Shown in pieces: positions 1-7,337 of a DNA stretch of 11,087 nt; position 1 is the first letter of the stretch, and every line of letters begins with the position of its first letter. The position numbers were made by a program, and so were the translations under genes. Source of the DNA: Pseudomonadota bacterium (lineage in GTDB: Bacteria > Desulfobacterota > Desulfovibrionia > Desulfovibrionales > Desulfovibrionaceae); contig JAHJKV010000413.1 of the NCBI GenBank assembly GCA_018822065.1, forward strand, positions 1 through 11,087. Reading direction: 5' to 3'. A model generated the notes under the pieces. It was not told the origin of the DNA, ran no database searches, and worked only from the letters and a program-made list of their open reading frames with translations.

Positions 1-1072
1 ATTCGTAGTCGAGTAGCCACTGCTTGGAATCCTCGGTAAAGGCCAAACGGCCAAGAGAATATGCAGCGCAGAATTTCGCCACAAAGAAATCGGCCAAAAG
101 CAGCACATCCTCACCCCGGGCCTTGAGGGCTGGCAGCTTGAGCGGGATGACGTTCAAGCGGTAGAAAAGGTCCTGGCGGAACTTCCCAGTCCGTACCGAC
201 TCCTCGATGTCGCGGTTGGTGGTGGCCAGCACGCGAACATCCACATTCACGGTATCCACACCGCCAACGCGGTCGATCTCGCCTTCCTGGAGCACGCGTA
301 AAAGCTTGGCCTGAAGCCCCATATCCATCTCGGTGATCTCATCGAGCAGGATGGTGCCGCCGGAGGCCAGCTCGAATTTTCCGAGCTTGCGATTGATGGC
401 CCCGGTGAAGGAACCCTTTTCATGCCCGAAGAGTTCGGATTCGAGCAGATGTTCGGGCAGAGCCGCGCAGTTGATGGCCACAAAGGGCATCTGGGCCCGG
501 TCGGAATGGGCGTGGAGGAACCGGGCAAACATCTCCTTGCCCGTGCCGGATTCGCCGGAAATGAGCACCGTGGCCTTGCTCCGGGCCACCTGCTTGGCCA
601 GGGCCAGGACGCGCAGCACCGCTTCATGTTTGCCGATGATCTGAAATTTTGGCGGGGCCTGGGGAGCTGGGGTGGCAGCGGTGGCCACCGTTGGTTCGGG
701 TTCCAGGTCGTCTTCCGGCTCATCCGGTGGCAGGACCAACCGTATTTTCTCAAAGACCAGTGGTTCCAACCAGTAGTCTTTGGCCCCCATCTCCATAAAT
801 TCCTGCGCGTCGTCAGCAGAACCCTCGCGGGTAAAGACGACAATGGGCGGATAATTCCCTGCGTTTTTCGCCTCGCTCAGCAGCTTTTTTGCAGTAAATC
901 CCTGCAACTGTGGCCTGCAGAACACCACGGCAGGCTTGGATTTTTTGATAAAACTGATCGCTCCGGAGAGATTGTCCGCCAGACCTGCCTGCAGACCCGC
1001 CGCCTTTAAGGCGGGAAAGATGCCGGTCACGGACTGCGGCTCGGCAATAAACAGTATGGTCCTATTCGCCAT
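1..1072 (-). CDS. Sigma-54-dependent transcriptional activator (NtrC type) with degenerate receiver domain, 3' end cut by window edge
   Basis: The 357 complete codons in the window encode an activator that would use ATP hydrolysis to open sigma-54 RNA polymerase promoters. Residues 1-115 have the layout of a response-regulator receiver. A linker rich in Pro, Ala and Glu follows (about 115-141), then an AAA+ domain from about 143. Visible AAA+ motifs are Walker A GESGTGKE (173-180), the sigma-54 contact loop GSFTGA (220-225, a common variant of GAFTGA) and Walker B GGTILLDE (238-245). The C-terminal part, where a Fis-type DNA-binding helix would lie, is outside the window. The receiver is degenerate: the phosphoacceptor position is Arg53, the acidic pair is Ala10-Glu11 and the conserved Lys before Pro is Glu103. 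Only the Thr (81) is kept. The ATG at 1070-1072 was chosen because GAGGA lies 4-5 bases upstream. The gene diverges from the glycan cassette. The family call is secure; the target genes are unknown. Confidence 0.93.
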   Translation of the reverse strand, partial: MANRTILFIAEPQSVTGIFPALKAAGLQAGLADNLSGAISFIKKSKPAVVFCRPQLQGFTAKKLLSEAKNAGNYPPIVVFTREGSADDAQEFMEMGAKDYWLEPLVFEKIRLVLPPDEPEDDLEPEPTVATAATPAPQAPPKFQIIGKHEAVLRVLALAKQVARSKATVLISGESGTGKEMFARFLHAHSDRAQMPFVAINCAALPEHLLESELFGHEKGSFTGAINRKLGKFELASGGTILLDEITEMDMGLQAKLLRVLQEGEIDRVGGVDTVNVDVRVLATTNRDIEESVRTGKFRQDLFYRLNVIPLKLPALKARGEDVLLLADFFVAKFCAAYSLGRLAFTEDSKQWLLDYE

Positions 1073-1211
1073 GGCATCCTCATATATGTAACTCGAATTC
1101 TTTTCAACTTTTTCTAGACAATGGCCCCTTGCCCGGTTCGCGCCCATTTGATACCTCTGACAGATTGCCGGGGCCGAACCTTACCACACCCTGCCCGGCC
1201 ATGAGGAACGC

Positions 1212-3296
1212 ATGTTCACGCCCTCCATTCCCATCCTGTGCTACCACGACATCTTTGATGGCGGCTCCCATGGCCTCGCCCAGTTCGGGGAACACCTGGA
1301 CGCCATAGTCGATGCCGGTTTCACGACCATCTCCGCCCAGGACCTCTTCGGCATCGTGACCGGCACGCGCAAGCCTGTGGACCATGCCGTGGTCCTGACC
1401 TTCGACGACGGCCACATCAGCAATTTTCTCAATGCCGCCCCGGCCCTGCAACAACGCGGCATGGTCGGCGTGTTCTTCGCCCTCACGGACTTCATCGAGA
1501 CCGCTCCCCCCCGCGAGCCAGCTGCCATGCCCTCGCCCAAGCCTCTGCCTGATTGTTTTCGTGATTCCTTACTGCATCAGGATTACAGTCAATTCATTAA
1601 CTCTGGTGAAATCAAATCCCTGATAGATGCAGGCCATGAGGTTTACGCCCACGGAAGCCGCCACCAGGCCACCTTCCGCACCCTGGACCATCGCTATCCC
1701 ATGGGACACCCCAAGGCCCACTGGGCAGCATGGTCCATCTACCCCCAGTTCGACCCGGCCCTCCCCACCTTCACCGAGGGCAGCGCCTACGTGTATGACG
1801 GCTTCTGGCCCACGGGAAAAGCCAATGAACAAGGGGAACCGATCCTGCGCCGCCGTACCACATCCGAACGCCAGGCCTTCTGCCGCCAGGACATGACCGC
1901 AAGCTTTGAGCGCATGCGAGAGTTGAACAAGACCGCCCACCAATTCTTTTGCTGGCCTTGGGGCCAGTTCGACACGGAGAGCGAGGAGGAACTGAAACGG
2001 GCCGGTTTCTCGGCCGCCTTCACCCTGGAGCGTGGGGCCAATTCGCCCGGCACCGACCCCTTCCGGCTCAACCGGCTGGGAGTGGGCCGCACCAAAGACG
2101 GCGCTTGGATTCAGCGGCGACTTTCCATGTACAGACGCAAGGCCACAGCCCGCATTTTTTTCAAGAAACTCCGCAAGCGGCCGGAAATCAAGCACGTTCT
2201 TTACGCCACTGATTCCGTGAAGCTCTCGGGCGGCAGCCGCCAATTGGTGAACAATGCCCGGGCCATGCTCGACCTGGGCCTCGATGTCACTGTGCTTGTC
2301 CCCCCCAAGTCCGCCATCCCCACGGCCCTGCCAGCGGCAGCCCAGGTGCTCCACTGCGACCACTTCAAACGGTCCACGGCCACCGCTTTTCTCCTGCGCG
2401 ATGTAATCCGGGAACGAGGCATCGATGTGGTCCACACCTTCCACAACAAGGCGTACAAGGCGGGCGTCCTGGCCAAGATTATGGGCGGCGGGTTCCGACT
2501 GTTCATCAATCGCGGCGTGATCTTCAACCCCAATACCCTGTTCGGCTTGTGGGCGCGCATAGCAAACGGCATGATCGTCAATTCCTTTGCCTGCGCCGCC
2601 TCCCTGGCCAAGGTCAAGGTGCCGGACAGCCGCATCAACGTGGTCTACAACTCCTTTCTCCCCGAAGGTCCGGCCCCCCAGGACAGGGGTGCCCGTCGCA
2701 AGAGGGGGGTTCGCATCCTCTACGTCGGCAACGAAGCTCCGGCCAAAGGGCTCGATGTCTACCTGCGCATGTGCCAGACCCTGGCCGAGACCCACGACCT
2801 GCGCGATGTCGAATTCGCCATCGCCGGAGCGCAAAAGCTGGAAGAGTTTGCGAGCATCATCACCCCGCAGGTCCGGGAACGGCTCCTCGACCTCGGTCTG
2901 ATGCCCCACGCCCAGGTACTCAAGGAATTGCTCTTTGCCGACATTCTGGTGCTCTCCTCCCGACTGGAGAGCCTGCCCAACGTGCTGCCCGAAGCCTACC
3001 ACGCAGCCCTGCCCGTAGTTTGCACCAACGCGGGAGGTGTCCCGGAACTGGTAGCCAACGGCGTGGGCGGCTTCCTTTGCCCGGTGGAAGACCACCAATG
3101 CCTGGCCGAGAAGGTCTGGACCCTGATGGAGAATTTTTCCCTGCGCGTCTCCATGGGCAAGGCAAACCAGCGCATCGTCTCCGGGCTGCTCAGCAACCGA
3201 CGCAAGGGGCTGGAACTGCTCCAGGTCTACCATGGCCGCCGGATCGCCAGCCCCTTGGCTCTTGATAGCGTCAACAGCGACACTCCGGAACCCTGA
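1212..3296 (+). CDS. Polysaccharide deacetylase (NodB-like) / GT4 glycosyltransferase fusion protein
   Basis: A 694-residue two-domain enzyme. Residues about 5-295 form a NodB-homology carbohydrate deacetylase: motif 1 TFDDG at 63-67 (Asp65 the likely base, Asp66 a metal ligand), motif 2 HGSRH with metal-ligand His147 and His151, and motif 3 WPWG at 248-251. The ending DPFRLNRLGV (282-291) resembles PgaB/IcaB-type deacetylases. About 95 residues separate motifs 2 and 3. Residues about 326-675 form a GT-B, GT4-type glycosyltransferase: a Gly-rich start KLSGGSRQ (337-344), KGLDVY (512-517), the EX7E motif Glu586-Glu594, and the AGGVPELV stretch (607-614) typical of nucleotide-sugar binding. No signal peptide or membrane helix is visible, so both activities are probably cytoplasmic. 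The likely role is trimming an N-acetyl group and transferring a sugar in surface-glycan synthesis. The start has GAGGA at 1203-1207. The next gene begins 9 bases after the stop. Donor and acceptor cannot be told from sequence. Confidence 0.92.
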   Translation: MFTPSIPILCYHDIFDGGSHGLAQFGEHLDAIVDAGFTTISAQDLFGIVTGTRKPVDHAVVLTFDDGHISNFLNAAPALQQRGMVGVFFALTDFIETAPPREPAAMPSPKPLPDCFRDSLLHQDYSQFINSGEIKSLIDAGHEVYAHGSRHQATFRTLDHRYPMGHPKAHWAAWSIYPQFDPALPTFTEGSAYVYDGFWPTGKANEQGEPILRRRTTSERQAFCRQDMTASFERMRELNKTAHQFFCWPWGQFDTESEEELKRAGFSAAFTLERGANSPGTDPFRLNRLGVGRTKDGAWIQRRLSMYRRKATARIFFKKLRKRPEIKHVLYATDSVKLSGGSRQLVNNARAMLDLGLDVTVLVPPKSAIPTALPAAAQVLHCDHFKRSTATAFLLRDVIRERGIDVVHTFHNKAYKAGVLAKIMGGGFRLFINRGVIFNPNTLFGLWARIANGMIVNSFACAASLAKVKVPDSRINVVYNSFLPEGPAPQDRGARRKRGVRILYVGNEAPAKGLDVYLRMCQTLAETHDLRDVEFAIAGAQKLEEFASIITPQVRERLLDLGLMPHAQVLKELLFADILVLSSRLESLPNVLPEAYHAALPVVCTNAGGVPELVANGVGGFLCPVEDHQCLAEKVWTLMENFSLRVSMGKANQRIVSGLLSNRRKGLELLQVYHGRRIASPLALDSVNSDTPEP

Positions 3297-3305
3297 GGGA
3301 GGAAC

Positions 3306-4967
3306 ATGAAGCGCATCACCCGACTCAGTGACTGGTACGCCGAACTTCCCGAGCCCATGCGCACCCTCCTCGCCGTGGGTTCAGTGGGCAAGCTGCACAT
3401 GCTGGACGCCGCAGTGAACGGCCTGGCCTGCGCGGCCCAATCCCCTACACTCCCTGTCATTTGCGCCGACATGGTCCTGGCCAGCTTCGGGGAAACCCCG
3501 CTCTCGGGTGAACTTGCGACCCAGATTCTGAACACCCCGATCCTCGCCCCCCAACTCGACCAAAACAGCCGTCAGATTCTGCGCACGGTCTCCCAATCCT
3601 GGAGCCGCCCCGAGAACCTGAGCTATTTCCAACGCGTGGTCGAACGCCGGGAGATGAACAAGATCAAACATTTCCTGGAAAAACGCATTCAGAATGAACC
3701 AAACAACCTGTTCTGGTACGAACAGGCCATGAGCGTCGGCATGTATGAAGCGGATTATGACTGGCTCACCGCACAAATCATGACCATCCACCATTCCAAA
3801 TTCGGCCCCGTGCTCACCGCGCTCATGGGCCAGATCAATCAGGCACGCGGACTGTACGTGCCGGCTGAAAAGTGCATCAAGGCGACCAAAAATACCTTTG
3901 GAAAGGGCTGGAGAATCTTGTCCAGGGCTGAGATCTGCTTGCAATCAGGCGACCGTCAGGGCGGTTTGGCTCTCCTGCTCAAAGCCCTGCGCCACTCGCC
4001 CTGGCAGACTCAGGCCGCCCTGAGGGCCTACGACCTCCTGGAGGGCCTTGACCAACACCGCGCCCAACTCCCCGGCTCTATCGCCGTCCTGCTCTATTCC
4101 TGGAACAAATGTCGCGACCTGAACGACACCCTGGCCTCCCTCCATGCCTCTGACCTTGGCGATGCTCGCCTCTTCGTCCTCGACAACGGCTCCACGGACA
4201 CCACGCCTGAAGTGCTCTCAAGCTGGCAGCAGCGGTTCGGGAAGGACCGGATGGAAATCATCACCCTGCCCGTGAACGCGGGAGCTGCTGGCGCGCGAAA
4301 CTGGCTCATGCACCACCCGGCAGTCTGCGCTTCAGACTGGGCCATCTATCTTGACGACGATGCCGTGGTTCCGGAAGATTGGCTCACCCTCTTTGGCGCT
4401 GCGGTCCAACACTACCCGGACGCCGGGGTATGGGGCTGCAAGGTGGTCGACGCTGTCCAGCCCGCCCTGCTCCAGGCCGTGGACTATCACCTCCTGCCCC
4501 TGGCCGTGGCCGTGCCCCTGGACCTCTCCCGACTTAGCCCCCACCCGGTGAGCCTTTCCAACCTGCACATCCAGGTCCTCGATTCCGGACAGTTCGACTA
4601 CATGCGCCCTTGCGTCTCGGTCACAGGCTGCTGCCACCTCTTCAAAACCGAACGCCTGCACGAGTGCGGCGATTTCTCTCTCTATCTCTCTCCCTCGCAG
4701 TACGACGACCTTGAACGAGACCTGCGCATGGCCGCCGGGGGCAACTTCGCCGTCTACCAAGGGCATCTCAGGGTGCTGCATCGCAAGCGGACAGGCCGTG
4801 CAACCCTGGTGAACCCGGCCCAGGAAGCCAACGCCCTCGGCAACAAGTATAAAATGCAGGCCATGCACGAGCCCCAGGAGATCGCAGCCTCCACCCAGGC
4901 CGAGCACCAACTGCTCAAGGCGGACCTTCAAGCCAAGCTTGCACGTCTGGATCAGGAAAGGGAATAG
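3306..4967 (+). CDS. GT2-family glycosyltransferase with helical (TPR-like) N-terminal half
   Basis: A 553-residue protein with a C-terminal GT-A fold. From about 257 it reads as family 2: first strand SIAVLLYSWNK (258-268), nucleotide-binding DNGSTD (293-298), the DxD-type metal site LDDDA (349-353), and an acidic DDLERDLR segment (467-474) in the place of the catalytic base region. A conserved-looking His-Arg-Lys follows at 492-494. The first 250 residues are not a glycosyltransferase. They are mostly helical, and about 130-250 resemble degenerate TPR repeats that could hold a protein acceptor or partner. No signal peptide or membrane span is seen. A GGGAGGA ribosome-binding site (3297-3303) sits between the previous stop and this ATG, which fits co-transcription and coupled translation with the deacetylase/GT4 gene. 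The pair probably builds one glycan or decorates one protein; the substrate is unknown. The end faces the stop of the next gene across 24 bases. Confidence 0.9.
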   Translation: MKRITRLSDWYAELPEPMRTLLAVGSVGKLHMLDAAVNGLACAAQSPTLPVICADMVLASFGETPLSGELATQILNTPILAPQLDQNSRQILRTVSQSWSRPENLSYFQRVVERREMNKIKHFLEKRIQNEPNNLFWYEQAMSVGMYEADYDWLTAQIMTIHHSKFGPVLTALMGQINQARGLYVPAEKCIKATKNTFGKGWRILSRAEICLQSGDRQGGLALLLKALRHSPWQTQAALRAYDLLEGLDQHRAQLPGSIAVLLYSWNKCRDLNDTLASLHASDLGDARLFVLDNGSTDTTPEVLSSWQQRFGKDRMEIITLPVNAGAAGARNWLMHHPAVCASDWAIYLDDDAVVPEDWLTLFGAAVQHYPDAGVWGCKVVDAVQPALLQAVDYHLLPLAVAVPLDLSRLSPHPVSLSNLHIQVLDSGQFDYMRPCVSVTGCCHLFKTERLHECGDFSLYLSPSQYDDLERDLRMAAGGNFAVYQGHLRVLHRKRTGRATLVNPAQEANALGNKYKMQAMHEPQEIAASTQAEHQLLKADLQAKLARLDQERE

Positions 4968-4991
4968 CAGGACAGGGAGAACCCCTGCCGG

Positions 4992-6332
4992 TCAGGCTTT
5001 GCCCACGCGGGCCTTCAGGCGCTCCACAAGCTGGGCCGCATTCTTGTTGGTAGGATTGAGTTCCAGGGCATGGGCAGCGAATTCAAGACCCTTCGCATAA
5101 TCCCCTGCCTCATAAAAAGCATTGGCCAGGTTGGTACTGACCACCCCATTGCCCCGAAACAGCGCGGGATTCAGGGCCAGGGCCTTGCAGAACGCCTGGT
5201 GGGCATCCATGCTCCGACGCCCCTCAAAGAGGGCCATGCCCATGTTGTAATGGAGCCCCTCGTCCTTGGGCGCAATCCCCAGAGCCTTGCGGTAGCACTC
5301 CACCGCCTCTTTCCATTTCCCCTGGGCCTTCAGGGCGATGCCAAGGCGGTTGAAGGTCTCCAGGTCTTCTCGAGTCAGGGAATCCTGCTTGGCATCAAGG
5401 GCCTGGGAGAGATATTTCTCGGCCATGTAGGGGGAACAATCTTGCACGGCCCTGGCAATGGATTCGGCCATTCCGGCAACAATATTCGAGGCCTCGCGAT
5501 CGGCACACTCCATAGCCTTGTCAAAATACAGTTCCGCCACAGGCTGGTCGCCCCGGTCAAGATAGACCACGCCGATATCCTTCTTTCGCTCGGCATGCAA
5601 AGGAGAAAGTTTGTCCAATATCTCCATGTAATGGAGATACATCCCGTCATCATAGCCCCGGTAAAAATCAACCAGCCGCTTGATGGGTTCGAGGTAGACC
5701 TCAGAACTCTTGTGCGCCTTTTCATAGAAGACGAGCGCCTTGGGCCGGTCCCCTTCGGCCAGATAGGCATCCCCGGCGAGCATGAGCGCGGCGGGACTGC
5801 CTGGCTTGAGTTCCAGGATCTTCTTGCAGACCACCAGCACCTTGTCGTTCTCTCCACTGCGAAGCAAAGATTTGGCAACGGAAACGTACTTGGAAAGCTG
5901 GCCCTGTGGTTTGATGGCATTTGCCATCTTCTCCAGGACATTGTTGGCCGAGGCGGGCTTGGCAATGACGTTGTCGCACCCAACCTCGTACAGATAGGCA
6001 ATGTCATCGCGCCGGATCTCCGAGACCAGCGCAATGACCTTGAGTTCGGGGTAAGAGGACTTGATAGTGGCCAGAAAACCTGAAGTGGCCCTCCCGTTCA
6101 GCGTTCCCTCGCAAAACAGCACAGTGGGATAACCCTTGCTGAGCCGATCATCCAGATACTTGAGAGCCTGGGTGGTCTGCTGGAAGCTGTGCACCACCTC
6201 ACGCTTGATCCCAAGTGATTTTTGGAAAACTGCCTTGAGATTCTTTTTGAAACTCTCATCGTCGGAGATAATCGGAACCGCTGCGACAGGATTCGTCAAA
6301 AAATCCATCACAATATTGTCCGTCAAGCTCAT
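4992..6332 (-). CDS. Receiver-like domain plus TPR-repeat protein, phosphoacceptor Asp replaced by Glu
   Basis: A 446-residue protein with no DNA-binding or catalytic output domain. Residues about 16-140 are a CheY-like receiver: the acidic pair Asp24-Asp25 (ISDDE), Ser104 and Lys125-Pro126 are all kept. The phosphoacceptor position, three residues before the LxG turn, is Glu75, which could mimic the phosphorylated state. From about 145 to the end it is TPR repeats, for example SPAALMLAGDAYLAEGDRPK and FNRLGIALKAQGKWKEA, so it probably acts as a cytoplasmic protein-protein scaffold. The start is the ATG at 6330-6332 because GGAGG (6338-6342 on the minus strand) lies 5 bases upstream. A TTG in frame 15 bases further upstream is less likely, since the ribosome-binding site would then be inside the gene. 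It lies 120 bases downstream of sppA in the same direction, and I see no clear terminator between them, so read-through is possible. Partners are unknown. Confidence 0.88.
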   Translation of the reverse strand: MSLTDNIVMDFLTNPVAAVPIISDDESFKKNLKAVFQKSLGIKREVVHSFQQTTQALKYLDDRLSKGYPTVLFCEGTLNGRATSGFLATIKSSYPELKVIALVSEIRRDDIAYLYEVGCDNVIAKPASANNVLEKMANAIKPQGQLSKYVSVAKSLLRSGENDKVLVVCKKILELKPGSPAALMLAGDAYLAEGDRPKALVFYEKAHKSSEVYLEPIKRLVDFYRGYDDGMYLHYMEILDKLSPLHAERKKDIGVVYLDRGDQPVAELYFDKAMECADREASNIVAGMAESIARAVQDCSPYMAEKYLSQALDAKQDSLTREDLETFNRLGIALKAQGKWKEAVECYRKALGIAPKDEGLHYNMGMALFEGRRSMDAHQAFCKALALNPALFRGNGVVSTNLANAFYEAGDYAKGLEFAAHALELNPTNKNAAQLVERLKARVGKA

Positions 6333-6337
6333 ACAGT

Positions 6338-6342
6338 CCTCC
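6338..6342 (-). promoter_or_regulatory. Ribosome-binding site fixing the start of the receiver/TPR gene
   Basis: GGAGG on the minus strand, five bases before ATG at 6330-6332. It decides against the in-frame TTG at 6345-6347, which lies upstream of it. Confidence 0.75.
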
Positions 6343-6452
6343 GCCAATTGATCAACAAGTACATCCTGCTGCCCGAAGTGAATACCTCAGTCGAAGCGTA
6401 GCAGGTCGGCTCTTTTTTAGAAAGGAAAAGGAAGGGAGAAAACAGGGTTTCG

Positions 6453-7337
6453 CTAACGATACTGGAATCGTAGCCGGGGGCCAAGGCCCTGAACCAACTG
6501 TTCAAGCCGCCCCTCGCCGAGCACCTGGTCGATGAACGGTACTTCGTCCACCGGACCTTGGACCAACTCGGGAAACTCTTCCATGCCGCAGTACTGCATG
6601 AGTATCTCAAGGGCATCGTCAAAGGTGCCGAGTTCGTCGACCAGACCGTTGTCCCGGGCCTGCCGACCAGTATACGCCCTGCCGTCGGCCAGCTTGAGAA
6701 CCTTTTCCTTGCGCATGCTCCGGGCCACAGCCACATCGGAGACAAACTGGTCGTGCATGTCCATGAGCATGCCTGTGAAAACCTCGCGCTGTTCTGGCGT
6801 CAACTCGCGAAAAGGCGAACCCGCACCCTTCTGGGAGCCCGTGGCCAGAAGTTCGAGATTCACTCCCACCTTCTCGGCAAGCTGGTGGAAATCAAGATAT
6901 TCCAGCAGTACCCCGATGGAGCCGGTGATCGAGCCGGGATTGGCGACGATCCGTTCTGCAGGGCAGGAGGCATAGTAGCCGCCCGAAGCTGCCACCACAC
7001 CATAGGAAGCCACCACGGGCATGACCTCGTTCAAATGCCGCACAGCTTGATAGAGCTCCTGGGAAGGCGCTATGGCCCCGCCGGGGGAATCCACGCGCAC
7101 AAGAACGCCTTTGATGCTCGGGTCGTCTTCCAGGTCATGGATGAAGTTCACCACCGGTTCGGCATCGACGATCATGCCCTCGATGTAGACCACACCAAGT
7201 CTATCCTCGCCGGAGCCGCCCCCCCCCGAGGAACGGAAAATGGCCGAGGCCCCCAGAACGAGGACCACGGCCAATGTGAGTAATGCCAATCCGAAGAGAA
7301 ACGGATGACGTTGCGAGAACCTGGTTCTAGCTTTCAT
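6453..7337 (-). CDS. sppA: Signal peptide peptidase SppA, short (36K) form
   Basis: A 294-residue membrane-anchored serine protease that degrades cleaved signal peptides in the cytoplasmic membrane. Residues 1-11 are basic. Residues 12-34 are a single hydrophobic anchor, followed by a Gly/Ser linker (36-43), so the catalytic part faces outwards. The Ser/Lys dyad is visible: Ser118 in AASGGYYAS and Lys170 in GSQKGAGSPFRE. Their spacing of 52 residues matches the short SppA enzymes of the Bacillus type. The PGSITGSIGV segment (134-143) and the DSPGG turn (83-87) are also family features. The start is the ATG at 7335-7337 and the frame stays open further upstream, but that part reads as Lys/Trp-rich shadow of the rpsA tail. 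The start codon lies inside the last codons of rpsA, an 11-base overlap that suggests translational coupling. A run of nine G on the coding strand encodes the linker. Family identity is secure. Confidence 0.95.
   Translation of the reverse strand: MKARTRFSQRHPFLFGLALLTLAVVLVLGASAIFRSSGGGGSGEDRLGVVYIEGMIVDAEPVVNFIHDLEDDPSIKGVLVRVDSPGGAIAPSQELYQAVRHLNEVMPVVASYGVVAASGGYYASCPAERIVANPGSITGSIGVLLEYLDFHQLAEKVGVNLELLATGSQKGAGSPFRELTPEQREVFTGMLMDMHDQFVSDVAVARSMRKEKVLKLADGRAYTGRQARDNGLVDELGTFDDALEILMQYCGMEEFPELVQGPVDEVPFIDQVLGEGRLEQLVQGLGPRLRFQYR
7219..7227. repeat. Homopolymer of nine C (nine G in the sppA coding strand)
   Basis: The longest single-base run I see in the window. It lies in the Gly-rich linker between the SppA membrane anchor and the protease domain. 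Gain or loss of one base would shift the frame before the catalytic Ser. Confidence 0.9.

Noticed and set aside
1080..1110. TTGAAA and TATATG on the minus strand just upstream of the sigma-54 activator
   Set aside because: The spacer is only 15 bases and the -10 would sit on the ribosome-binding site, leaving almost no leader.
1569..3233. A 554-codon open frame on the minus strand opposite the deacetylase/GT4 gene
   Set aside because: Also a shadow frame: the plus strand carries clear deacetylase and GT4 motifs and the antisense product looks like no known family.
4967..4988. Possible terminator hairpin between the convergent GT2 and receiver/TPR genes
   Set aside because: The best stem is only 5 base pairs (CAGGG/CCCTG) and there is no T run on either strand.
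5070..6083. A 337-codon plus-strand frame opposite the receiver/TPR gene
   Set aside because: Antisense to clear TPR coding sequence, with no recognisable domain of its own.
6409..6420. T-rich run (CTCTTTTTTAG) on the plus strand between sppA and the receiver/TPR gene
   Set aside because: No stem precedes it and it is on the non-transcribed strand for the flanking genes.
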